A DNA stretch of 61,290 bases from a virus. The stretch spans positions 1 to 61,290 of the IMG/VR virus record IMGVR_UViG_3300017788_000026; one strand, written 5' to 3'. The position numbers were made by a program, and so were the translations under genes. The notes under the pieces were generated by a model. The model made no database searches and was not told the origin of the DNA. It saw only the letters and a list, made by a program, of their open reading frames with translations. Shown piece after piece: positions 41,007 through 49,669 of the stretch (position 1 is its first letter; every line of letters starts with the position of its first letter).

Positions 41007-41238
41007 CTGCTGGAACCACCCTGATGGTTTTTGTGTCGGTATTGATCTCTACAGTAATAGACTCACCATACTGGAACCAAATGTTGCATATAGCATAGAT
41101 CTCAGTGTCGCGTCGGTCAGTATACTCACGTATCTCCATAGGAGAGACAAGCTTCTTTTCCTTTATCTCGGCGCGGGTTTGCTCGCGAACAGCTTCGTAA
41201 ACCCCATCAGGATCCTTTAGTGTTATTCTTAATATCAT
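40999..41238 (-). CDS. Small hypothetical protein (79 aa)
   Basis: Begins MILRITLKDPDGVYEAV with a helical, charged middle (RAEIKEKKL, REYTDRRDTEI) and a beta-type end (ITVEINTDTKTIRVV). Overlaps both neighbours. Resembles small phage proteins of unknown role. Confidence 0.6.
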   Translation of the reverse strand: MILRITLKDPDGVYEAVREQTRAEIKEKKLVSPMEIREYTDRRDTEIYAICNIWFQYGESITVEINTDTKTIRVVPADE

Positions 41239-41617
41239 TTTTTAGTTGATCCAGTGTTATGAACTTACCCTTAACAATCTCTTCTCGCCCCTTAGCTACA
41301 CGCTCCGGATCGAATCCTAGAGCCCTTAGTGTGCGGTCTGGGCCTAACTCTTTTTGCAGAGCGCCGCAAATAAGATCTCTGCTTGTATTCATCATATTCT
41401 GTACACGTAGTTTAGCTTCCAAAGCCTGTATATGGGTCCTTAGCGCTACTGTTTCTTCAGTAAGCACGCGGGTAGCGCAAGACACTTCCCTAGTTACAAG
41501 GGCTAGTATAGGCGCTAAGCACGCAGGGTGTCCCACACCCTTGGCTACTAAATCCTGGGCATCAACGAACGCTTCGCTAGCATCCCCGATAAGCCTCTCG
41601 TTCTGCTCCATCACCAT
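41207..41617 (-). CDS. Helical/coiled-coil protein (136 aa)
   Basis: Long helices with heptad-like spacing (EETVALRTHIQALEAKLRV). C-terminal GALQKELGPDRTLRALGF. No motif of known function. 32-nt overlap downstream and 7-nt overlap upstream. Confidence 0.55.
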   Translation of the reverse strand: MVMEQNERLIGDASEAFVDAQDLVAKGVGHPACLAPILALVTREVSCATRVLTEETVALRTHIQALEAKLRVQNMMNTSRDLICGALQKELGPDRTLRALGFDPERVAKGREEIVKGKFITLDQLKNDIKNNTKGS

Positions 41618-41970
41618 TCCTGCTTTCTTATGGCGGCGTCTACTTTGTCGAATATGGTTTTAGCGTGCTCTTTGTCGTCGGTGGCTTCACCGCCCCTCCA
41701 GTGAGCATCTGCGTCCTCTTTATCTAGTAGATTGCGTAAATATTGAGCTTGCTCATTTGTGTTTGCTGGACCGCCGTGCTCGTAGCACGCAAGCCACGGT
41801 ACCCTAGCCGGCCGCCAGCGTAACTTAACGCACTCCACAAAACGGCGTTGTTTAGGCTCCTGTAAGCCGTATGCTGGTTTATTACAGAACTCTCTATTAG
41901 GCAGTACCCTAGAGCAGCACCCTACCCCACCAGTCAGTTCTTTATGCTTTTTTTCCAGATATGTTGCCAT
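41611..41970 (-). CDS. Cys-rich small protein, possibly zinc-binding (119 aa)
   Basis: Cys and His spread through the first half: GCCSRVLPNREFCNKPAYG, then FVECVKLRW, then WLACYEHGG. Charged C-terminal helix (HAKTIFDKVDAAIRKQEW). 29-nt overlap with the upstream gene. Confidence 0.55.
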   Translation of the reverse strand: MATYLEKKHKELTGGVGCCSRVLPNREFCNKPAYGLQEPKQRRFVECVKLRWRPARVPWLACYEHGGPANTNEQAQYLRNLLDKEDADAHWRGGEATDDKEHAKTIFDKVDAAIRKQEW

Positions 41971-42208
41971 GGTGTAGGCTCGGCGGGCTGTCTGTGTGGT
42001 AATCGCCAGGGAACAATGTGGGAGCTGAGCGGCGCGGACGCTCTAGTTCGTCTATGAGCTTTCCTATTTCCGATAACAGAGCCTCCCCTAGGCTTTCTTG
42101 CATGGATTTGTTAACTACCGCATCGCGCGCATTATGGGCGGTTGCTTTAGAATAGTACTTATAATCACCCAATAGTTGTTTAATCTTGGACAAGTTACTC
42201 GGTATCAT
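41942..42208 (-). CDS. First gene of leftward operon, helical protein (88 aa)
   Basis: ATG 42208 (MIPSNLSKIKQLLGDYKYY) is chosen because it lies 34 nt after the promoter element; the longer frame runs through it. Helical first 60 residues (LGEALLSEIGKLIDELERP), polar end. Unknown function. Confidence 0.6.
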   Translation of the reverse strand: MIPSNLSKIKQLLGDYKYYSKATAHNARDAVVNKSMQESLGEALLSEIGKLIDELERPRRSAPTLFPGDYHTDSPPSLHHGNISGKKA

Positions 42209-42241
42209 GGTTCTTTCGTCAAAAAAAGAAGCCGTTCTCAA

Positions 42242-42272
42242 TTGTCTTATGACACAAGAAAGGCCATAATTT
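42242..42272 (-). promoter_or_regulatory. Promoter element of the CATAAGATAT family
   Basis: AAATT, 16-nt gap, CATAAGACAA on the minus strand, in the gap between divergent operons. It would drive the ten-gene leftward operon ending at the terminator 39276-39297. Confidence 0.6.
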
Positions 42273-42275
42273 AGT

Positions 42276-42593
42276 ATGTCTAAACAACAAGAGCTGACCC
42301 AGAGGATAAAAGCTGGCCTAGCCGCCCGCCTGTCTGAGAAACTAGCTGTTGCGCGCCATATCCCCAGAGATACCTTGGTGGCTAGCGGATCAAAAATGCG
42401 CATAGAGTTGCTTAACCTAAACCGACCAGACGACCTGGCCCGATGGCAGACGCTGCATAACGATGTTGATAGATATCGAATCATAAATGAGAAAGAATCT
42501 CATCAAAAAGGCGAGTACTTTGTTCGTATAATATACAATGAGCTAGGTGACGATCTACCTACGGTCAAGACACAGGAACAGCTAAGAGAGTAA
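42276..42593 (+). CDS. Small protein preceding the RNA polymerase gene (105 aa)
   Basis: MSKQQELTQRIKAGLAARLSE is a helix, and the C-terminal half has HQKGEYFVRIIYNELGDDLP. It overlaps the polymerase start by 1 nt, so the two are co-translated. No sigma-like or omega-like motif recognised; a polymerase accessory subunit is conceivable from position only. Confidence 0.55.
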   Translation: MSKQQELTQRIKAGLAARLSEKLAVARHIPRDTLVASGSKMRIELLNLNRPDDLARWQTLHNDVDRYRIINEKESHQKGEYFVRIIYNELGDDLPTVKTQEQLRE

Positions 42594-45500
42594 TGGGACA
42601 ATACGAATCATTCATCGCGGCCACTCGGCTAACGGAAAAAATTCTAAAAGAGGCCTTTCCGATAAAAGGTAAGCTGCACACAGTAGAGGCTACTAACCTG
42701 GCTTGGAGCGGCATAGGGAGAGATATAGCTCGTGACCTTAAGACTCAAAAGAAGTACAAGCTAGAGGACCGTTCATTAGTTGCCAATTTGACAGGTGATG
42801 TGCGTATTATAGACAACAAGACAAGCAAGGTGCTTGATTCTAGAAGTAAGCATGTCTTGCTGCAACTACCTCATATAACAGAACGCGGATCCTATATCCT
42901 ACAAGGTACCGAGCGGCAGGTTATCAACCAGCTACGCTGGCGCCCAGGCATATACGCCAGCTTCACGCCGGATAACAACGTGAAGGTTGTGCTTAACACC
43001 TCGGCCGCCGGTACTTACCAAGTGATGCTAGATAGAGAATCACTGGTGACCACCTTCCGTGTAGGAACCACCACTAACTTTCCTATATATTCGGTACTCG
43101 TCGCAGTAGGCCTAAATGACGTTGAGATAAAGACGCTCCTAGGACAGAAGATGTACGATGTCAACAGGGCTAAAGCTAAGCCGGATATAGACATCGGTAA
43201 ACTACTCAAGAAGCTCCGTCCTTACGCCACCGCCGGTTCTGTAGAAGAGAGAACTAAGCTAGTCAAGGAGTTCTTGGAATCAAAGCCACTGGACCCCGAA
43301 GTCAATAAGGTTACCATAGGCGAGGCCGTTTCTTTTATCGGAAGAGATGCTCTCATAGCTGCTGTTAAGAAAGCCATCGATCTAGGTAACGGCCGTGTAG
43401 AAGAAGACGACGTAGAGTCTCTTGCCTTCAAGGCGTTGTTATCTTTTGAAGACTTCATCGCCGAGCGGCTAATCATTGCCGTACCGAACATTAAGAAGCA
43501 GGTGGCTAATTTAGCGGACAGAAAGCCCCAGATACTTTTCGCGCTGCCGCCCTCGACGTTCACTAACGTCATAGAGAACTTCTTCACTAAATCAGAGTTC
43601 ACGCGTCACGCGGACCAGAACAATCCTATAGACATAGCTGCGGTTAACTCGCTAGTCACCACTATGGGTGAAGGCGGTATCCAGAGCTCTCATGCCGTTA
43701 CCGACGAACTCCGTACTATTCACCCGTCGCACTTAGGTCTTCTTGACCTAATGCATACGCCGGAAGGTCAGAAGATCGGTGTTACCAACCACCTATCCTT
43801 AGGAGCGAAGCGTATAGGCACCTCTTTGGCCCTAACGGTCTACGAGGCAAAGACAGGTAAAAAGGTAGAAAAGACTATCCAGGAGATAGTGAACAAGGTA
43901 ATCGCGTTCCCTGATCAGTACGACAAGTTGGGTTCTGGGGTGCCTGTTCCCCGCTCGTCCGAAGTAAAGGTTCGTGTAGGTAACGCGTACAAGACGGTCA
44001 AAGCTTCTCAAGTAGAGTACATCTTCAGCAGCCCAGACGCCTTCTTCTCTACTACCACAACAGCGATCCCGTTCTTACCTAATAACCACGCTAACCGCGT
44101 GTTGATGGGTGATAAACATATTGAGCAATCAGTGCCTTTGGCAGACCCAGACAAACCGCTGGTTATGCACAGAATAACCTCCTCTGATGCTTCAGGTCGT
44201 CGGGTAGGTGGATACGAGGAATTATTCGGACACGCCTTCGTGGTGAAGGCTCCTGTAAGCGGTAAGGTCACTAAGGTGACTAATGAGGCCATATTCATTA
44301 AGCCCGCAAAAGGCCGCGCTGTTGAGGTGGCTATACACCACCACTACCCGCTAAACTCTGGAGCGTTCCTGCATGATACACCCAAGGTTAAGGCAGGTGA
44401 TTCAGTAAAAGAGAATCAGGTTCTGGTGGAGAACAACTTTACTAAGGACACTACTCTGGCTATGGGCAAGAACCTGTTAGCCGGTTATGTCGCTTACAAG
44501 GGGTACAACTTCGAGGACGGCATCGTTATATCGGAGACCGCGGCGAAGAAACTGACCTCTATTCACAAAAACGAGTCGCGCGTAGATATTGATAAGAACA
44601 CCAAGGTCGGCGCGGACTTCTATTTCGCCGCCTTCCCTCAAGAGCTTAAATACATCAGAGAGCGCAAGGCTCGTTATGACGAGGCTGGTATCATAAAGAA
44701 GGGCGCGACTGTTGAGCCCGGAGACATATTGATTCCTGCGTTCCAGCAAGTGCCGCTACACGCAGAGTTCGACTTTAAGCGCCTTGGTAAGCGTCTTGGG
44801 GACCGTGCTGTCGACATCTCCGCTAGGTGGGATAGTCTGGTTCCTGGAGAAGTGGTGGATGTTGTAAAGACCGGCTCTTTTGTGAAGGTGTATGTGAAGT
44901 CTGTGGAGCCTATGAAAATAGGCGACAAGCTTTGTTTTACACCAGACCACGACGTGCTCACTGTCGATGGCTGGAAACCTGTAGGAGACATTGTTATGAC
45001 CGACGTCATAGCAACCCTACGAGAAGGCCTGGGTGTCTTAGAGTACCACACCCCCACAGAGATATTCTCGTATGACTGTGTCGAAGAGCCCATGTACCAT
45101 CTTGAGACGCAACAATTGTCTATGATGGTCACTATGGACCATCGTCTGTACGTTAATCGTAGAGACCGCCTAACCTACGAACTTTTACCGGCTAGAGACG
45201 TGATGGGCAAACGAGCCCGGTTTAAGAAAGACGCGGTCTGGTTAGCAGAGCCGCCTGAAACGCTGCTTGGATTCGAGCCTACCGATTTTTGTCGTCTAAT
45301 AGGCTTTTTTGCTGCAGAAGGTAGCCTGACCAAAACGGACTATCGGGTCACACTGCATCAAATTAAGGAAGAGGGGCGTCAATGGGTACAGGCACTTCTC
45401 AAGCGGCTAGGTATTAAATACAGTGTTTTGAAAGACAGATTCAATATATATAGTAAGAAACTGTACGAGTTTTTCTCTTTATTTGGTAGATATGCCTGGC

Positions 45501-48500
45501 TAAAAAAACTACCGACACAGCTACTGCTTCTTGACAAAGAGCGTCTGCAGGCCATTTATGAGGGTTTCCTAATCGGTGATGGTACGGTAAACAACAGCGG
45601 CTCAGAAATACTCATAACAACCAGCCCTGTACTAGCGGATCAATTTCAGGAGATCGCGCTTAAGTGCGGCTGGTCGGCTAATATTAAGAAACTCCCTATA
45701 GACCCTAACCCGAAGTATATTGGAAGCCAGGTTCTTTATCAGCGGCACGAGACCTATCACGTTCGGATTGTGAAAGGCAAGTGCCGTCCTCAGATAAATC
45801 ACGGGCATGTAAAGAAACAGCACGCCCAGACTGAGGAGACGGTGCCGTACACAGGTAAAGTACATTGTATAAATGTACAGAATCATATCATCTATGTTCG
45901 GAGAAACGGCAAGCCGCATTGGAGCGGTAATTCTATGCGGGCAGGAGCCAAGGGCATTGTCACGCACATTCTTCCTGATGAGGAGATGTACAAGACAAAA
46001 GAAGGCAAGGTCTTGGATATTCTGCTGAACCCGGCTGGTATACCTAGCCGCGTCAACACAGGGCAGATGTACGAGGCTGCTACAGGCAAGATTGCCCTTA
46101 AAACCGGCAAGCCGTACTACACGGATAATTTCAACTCGCGCGCCCCGTCCATGCTTACTAAGGTAAGGCAGGACATGGCGGCAGCCGGCGTGGTGGACGA
46201 AGAGGAGATTGTCGATCCTAAAACAGGGTCGGTTATTTCCAGCACACTAGTTGGTCCGATACATTTTTACAAGCTAAAGCACCAAGTAGATACTAAGTTT
46301 AAAGCACGCTCTACTGTGGATGAAAGCTACTCATTAGACCAGGCCCCGGCTAAGACAGATGAGAGCTCTGCTCAGCGAATAGGTATGTTGGATACCTTCT
46401 CGTTGTTATCAGGTAACGCCACTTCGTTCCTTAATGATAGCTTCGGGCTAAAATCACAGAAGAACGACGAGTACTGGATCGCTCTGCAAAAGGGACAAAT
46501 ACCGCCGCCGCCTAAGGTGCCGTTCATCACAGAGAAGTTTGTAACAATGCTTCTTGGTGCGGGAATCAACTTGCGTCAGTCAGGAACCAAGTTCGTGGCC
46601 GCGCCGCTTACTGACAAAGAGATCCTCGCCATGTCTCATGGTGAGATAGAGAAGCCGTTGGCTCTGAAGTCCAACAACCTAATGCCGGAGAAGGGCGGAT
46701 TGTTCGATCCTGTAAAGACAGGCGGCATAGACGGCAATCGGTTTAATCACATATCATTGGCTACGCCGATACCTAATCCATTGATGCTTAAGGCCATCGT
46801 TTCAGTGGCTAGACTACCTAAGGCGGAAAGCCTTACTGCCATTCTAGATGGTTCGCTAGCAGTAACCCCCGATGGTAAAATAACTAAAGAGCTCGATACC
46901 GGAGCCGCTGGCGGAGCCGGTGTTGTAAATCTGTTAAAGAACATAAATGTTAAAAAAGAGCTTACACGAACACTGGCTGAAACAAAGACAGCTAAGAAGG
47001 ATCAGCTAGATAAGGCGTATAAGCGCTTGAAGTATTTACGCGCACTGGATCAACTCAAGCTGACTCCAGAAGAAGCGTATACTAACAATTACGTGCCTAT
47101 CATACCTACGAAGTTCCGGCACATTCAGCCTAGAATGGACGGCTCGCTGAACGTATCGGCACCTAACTTCGGGTATAGAGAAATTATTCTGATCAACAAC
47201 CAGCTCAAGAAGCTGCAAAAAGCCGGCATAGATCAGACGAATCTCAAAAAGCTAAACAGTGATTTGTTCAAAGCTGTTAGCGGTTTAACCGGCGCAACCG
47301 CTCCGCTAACCAGAGCTGGAGAGGTGTCTGGTTTCATAGAGAAGATCAAAGGCACTTCTCCTAAGATGGGTCTCTTCCAGTCTAAGGTGCTTACCAGAGC
47401 GCAAGACCTGTCCGCTAGATCTACTGTAATACCTAACCCTAAATTTGGGTTGGACGAGATTGGTTTGCCGACAGATATGGCGCTCACCATCTACAAGCCT
47501 TTCGTAGTGCGGCGCCTAGTTAATATGGGATATGATCCATTAACAGCGCGTCGTTTAGTGGAGACTAAGGACGAGTTGGCGTTACGCGTTCTTGAGCTAG
47601 AGTCCAGAGATCGCCCGGCTATTATGAACAGAGCGCCATCACTCCATAAGTTCAACCTACAGGCGTTCCGCCCTCGATTGACGGACGGGCGCGCGGTAGA
47701 GGTAAACCCGCTGATTGTCGCAGGATTCAACATGGACTTCGACGGTGACACCGCGGGTATCCACGTTCCTGTGTCTGAAGAAGCGCGCAAAGAATCTCTA
47801 GAAAAGCTGCTGCCTAGTAAAAACCTGTTGTCGGTTCGCGATGGTTCCGCTATGCACGCCCCTACTAAGGAAACGGCGTACGGTGTGTATCTAATGTCTG
47901 CGCCTAAGGGAACACCTGTGCGGTTCAAGTCAAAAGAAGACGTGCTACAGGCGCATCTGCAGAACAAGATAAAGGTCAACACCGCCGTCACTGTAGGGGG
48001 CGTAACCACCTGCGCCGGTCAATATCTCATAGACTCTTTATTCCCGAAAGAGCTGAAGCCCGGCTTACAGCCTATGACGGCCGGTCGCATGAATGATGCG
48101 ATCACCGCCGCAGCTCGCGGGCTCAAGTCAGAAGAAGCAGCCAGCATCATAACTAAACTGAAGGACCTGGGTAACCACTACGTTACCGAGATCGGCTTTA
48201 CCGTGTCTCTCAAAGACCTTGAGGTGGATTCTTCAAAGAGAAACGCCATCCTAGACAAGGCTAAGAAAGCCGTGTCGTCTATAGGATTTAGCGCCGCGGC
48301 AGGTAACGCCGCAAAAGAGATTGGCGCTCTAGTAAAATCAACAACAGAGAACCGATTTGTCGATGCTGCTATAACATCAGGCGCGTTGGGTAAGGGTGGT
48401 ACGCTGGCTCAAATGATCGCTACTCCGGTGGCGGTTGAGGATCACAGAGGCAACCCAGTGCCTATGTTTATTGAGAACTCCTATGCCGAGGGGCATGACC

Positions 48501-49669
48501 TAGGCTCGTACATAGCCACCACGCCGGGCGCTAGAAAGGGTCTAATCGACAAAGGCCTGTCTGTAGGTGAGACCGGCTACTTCAATAAGCAGGTAGTGAA
48601 TTCAGCTATTGAGTACACCATTAAGGAAGCTGACTGTAAATCCGGCGTTGGTAACACAATGCCGTTAACATCTCCTGAGATATACGACCGCTTCATCGCT
48701 TCAGGTCCGTACAGAAACAAGCTGGTTACTCCAGAGTTCGCGCGGCAGCTGATAGCAAAGGGTAAGAAAAACGTTATTGTACGCTCACCCATAACATGTC
48801 AGACAATCGGCGGCGTGTGCCAGAAGTGCTTTGGTTTAGATGAGACAGGCAAGCTACCGCCTATAGGCCTCCATATTGGAGCACTGGCGGGACAGACGCT
48901 AGGCGAGCGCGCGACCCAGATTACGCTAAAAGCCTTCCACAGCGGTGGTAGCGTTGGCGGTCCCAAGCTAGGCTTCGAGCGTATCCAGGAGCTAGTTAAC
49001 TTGCCCCAGAACGTAAAGAACAAAGCCACGCTGGCTTCTGTATCCGGTGCCGTCTCCAAGATAGAAGAATCCCCGGCCGGTGGTTGGTTCGTGTATGTGA
49101 AGACAACTAAGCACTATATACCTAAAGAACTAGGCCTGGGCGTAAAGATGCGCCAGGTAGTCAAAGCCGGCGATAAGCTTTCAAGTACCGGGTCAGTTAA
49201 GCCTCAAGAGCTACTAGAGTATACGGGGAGCCTGAACACTGTCCGTAACTTCCTAGTTGACGAGCTGGCTAGAAACTACAGCCGCGAGCAGGGCGCGTAC
49301 GTTAATCGCAAGATTGTGGAAACAGTTGTTCGCCCGTTGACTGATAAAGCAAAGGTGACCGACGCTGGTGGCGCCTTAGAGAGCTTCGGGGTTGTTCCTG
49401 GAGATATCTTATCGGTCAACTCGGTTAAGAATTACAACAGACGGCTTCGTTCAGCTAAAAAGAATGAGATCAAGTTTGAGCCTACATTAGTAGGTATCAA
49501 GACAGCGCCGCTGCTCGGACAAGATTTCGTAGGTGCGCTAGCTCACGAGCGGTTAAAAGAGACGCTAATGAAGGCGCCTGCCTTGGCTCTGTCTACGGAC
49601 ACTGAGAAAGGCCACCCGGTAGCCACTCTTGCACTAAAGAACCTGAGACAGGTGTCCACTGGTAAATGA
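42593..49669 (+). CDS. Fused beta-beta' RNA polymerase with intein (2358 aa)
   Basis: Single-chain multisubunit-type RNA polymerase for phage transcription. The beta half has ERGSYILQGTERQVINQL (about residues 97-114), YNFEDGIVISE (about 636-646) and GDKL-SMRAGAKG, followed by LLNPAGIPSRVNTGQ. The beta' half has RFNHISLATPIPNPL, the catalytic NMDFDGD with Mg-binding D1715, D1717 and D1719, a Cys cluster CQTIGGVCQKC and the bridge-helix/trigger-loop region GALAGQTLGERATQIT followed by LKAFHSGG. An intein occupies residues 781-1113. The usual N-terminal beta' zinc ribbon is not seen. No alpha, omega or sigma gene is in the window. Confidence 0.92.
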   Translation: MGQYESFIAATRLTEKILKEAFPIKGKLHTVEATNLAWSGIGRDIARDLKTQKKYKLEDRSLVANLTGDVRIIDNKTSKVLDSRSKHVLLQLPHITERGSYILQGTERQVINQLRWRPGIYASFTPDNNVKVVLNTSAAGTYQVMLDRESLVTTFRVGTTTNFPIYSVLVAVGLNDVEIKTLLGQKMYDVNRAKAKPDIDIGKLLKKLRPYATAGSVEERTKLVKEFLESKPLDPEVNKVTIGEAVSFIGRDALIAAVKKAIDLGNGRVEEDDVESLAFKALLSFEDFIAERLIIAVPNIKKQVANLADRKPQILFALPPSTFTNVIENFFTKSEFTRHADQNNPIDIAAVNSLVTTMGEGGIQSSHAVTDELRTIHPSHLGLLDLMHTPEGQKIGVTNHLSLGAKRIGTSLALTVYEAKTGKKVEKTIQEIVNKVIAFPDQYDKLGSGVPVPRSSEVKVRVGNAYKTVKASQVEYIFSSPDAFFSTTTTAIPFLPNNHANRVLMGDKHIEQSVPLADPDKPLVMHRITSSDASGRRVGGYEELFGHAFVVKAPVSGKVTKVTNEAIFIKPAKGRAVEVAIHHHYPLNSGAFLHDTPKVKAGDSVKENQVLVENNFTKDTTLAMGKNLLAGYVAYKGYNFEDGIVISETAAKKLTSIHKNESRVDIDKNTKVGADFYFAAFPQELKYIRERKARYDEAGIIKKGATVEPGDILIPAFQQVPLHAEFDFKRLGKRLGDRAVDISARWDSLVPGEVVDVVKTGSFVKVYVKSVEPMKIGDKLCFTPDHDVLTVDGWKPVGDIVMTDVIATLREGLGVLEYHTPTEIFSYDCVEEPMYHLETQQLSMMVTMDHRLYVNRRDRLTYELLPARDVMGKRARFKKDAVWLAEPPETLLGFEPTDFCRLIGFFAAEGSLTKTDYRVTLHQIKEEGRQWVQALLKRLGIKYSVLKDRFNIYSKKLYEFFSLFGRYAWLKKLPTQLLLLDKERLQAIYEGFLIGDGTVNNSGSEILITTSPVLADQFQEIALKCGWSANIKKLPIDPNPKYIGSQVLYQRHETYHVRIVKGKCRPQINHGHVKKQHAQTEETVPYTGKVHCINVQNHIIYVRRNGKPHWSGNSMRAGAKGIVTHILPDEEMYKTKEGKVLDILLNPAGIPSRVNTGQMYEAATGKIALKTGKPYYTDNFNSRAPSMLTKVRQDMAAAGVVDEEEIVDPKTGSVISSTLVGPIHFYKLKHQVDTKFKARSTVDESYSLDQAPAKTDESSAQRIGMLDTFSLLSGNATSFLNDSFGLKSQKNDEYWIALQKGQIPPPPKVPFITEKFVTMLLGAGINLRQSGTKFVAAPLTDKEILAMSHGEIEKPLALKSNNLMPEKGGLFDPVKTGGIDGNRFNHISLATPIPNPLMLKAIVSVARLPKAESLTAILDGSLAVTPDGKITKELDTGAAGGAGVVNLLKNINVKKELTRTLAETKTAKKDQLDKAYKRLKYLRALDQLKLTPEEAYTNNYVPIIPTKFRHIQPRMDGSLNVSAPNFGYREIILINNQLKKLQKAGIDQTNLKKLNSDLFKAVSGLTGATAPLTRAGEVSGFIEKIKGTSPKMGLFQSKVLTRAQDLSARSTVIPNPKFGLDEIGLPTDMALTIYKPFVVRRLVNMGYDPLTARRLVETKDELALRVLELESRDRPAIMNRAPSLHKFNLQAFRPRLTDGRAVEVNPLIVAGFNMDFDGDTAGIHVPVSEEARKESLEKLLPSKNLLSVRDGSAMHAPTKETAYGVYLMSAPKGTPVRFKSKEDVLQAHLQNKIKVNTAVTVGGVTTCAGQYLIDSLFPKELKPGLQPMTAGRMNDAITAAARGLKSEEAASIITKLKDLGNHYVTEIGFTVSLKDLEVDSSKRNAILDKAKKAVSSIGFSAAAGNAAKEIGALVKSTTENRFVDAAITSGALGKGGTLAQMIATPVAVEDHRGNPVPMFIENSYAEGHDLGSYIATTPGARKGLIDKGLSVGETGYFNKQVVNSAIEYTIKEADCKSGVGNTMPLTSPEIYDRFIASGPYRNKLVTPEFARQLIAKGKKNVIVRSPITCQTIGGVCQKCFGLDETGKLPPIGLHIGALAGQTLGERATQITLKAFHSGGSVGGPKLGFERIQELVNLPQNVKNKATLASVSGAVSKIEESPAGGWFVYVKTTKHYIPKELGLGVKMRQVVKAGDKLSSTGSVKPQELLEYTGSLNTVRNFLVDELARNYSREQGAYVNRKIVETVVRPLTDKAKVTDAGGALESFGVVPGDILSVNSVKNYNRRLRSAKKNEIKFEPTLVGIKTAPLLGQDFVGALAHERLKETLMKAPALALSTDTEKGHPVATLALKNLRQVSTGK
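44933..45931 (+). other. Intein with LAGLIDADG homing endonuclease in the polymerase
   Basis: 333 residues (781-1113). Starts with Cys (CFTPDHDVLTVDGW, splicing block A). VTMDHRLYV is block B. LIGFFAAEGS (902-911) and YEGFLIGDG (989-997) are the two dodecapeptide motifs of a LAGLIDADG endonuclease. CINVQNHIIYV is block F. It ends WSGN followed by Ser1114, the first extein residue. The penultimate residue is Gly rather than His. Insertion is in the conserved beta motif GDKL/S-x-R-x-G-x-K-G. Confidence 0.9.

Noticed and set aside
42242-42270. Sigma70-like plus-strand promoter TTGTCT-17-CATAAT before the polymerase operon
   Set aside because: It overlaps the better-supported minus-strand element, and the implied start site would lie at the ATG with no leader; not strong enough to call.
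47491-48009. 172-codon minus-strand frame inside the polymerase gene
   Set aside because: Lies opposite the catalytic NMDFDGD region; conservation there is explained by the polymerase and no ribosome-binding site or promoter is apparent.
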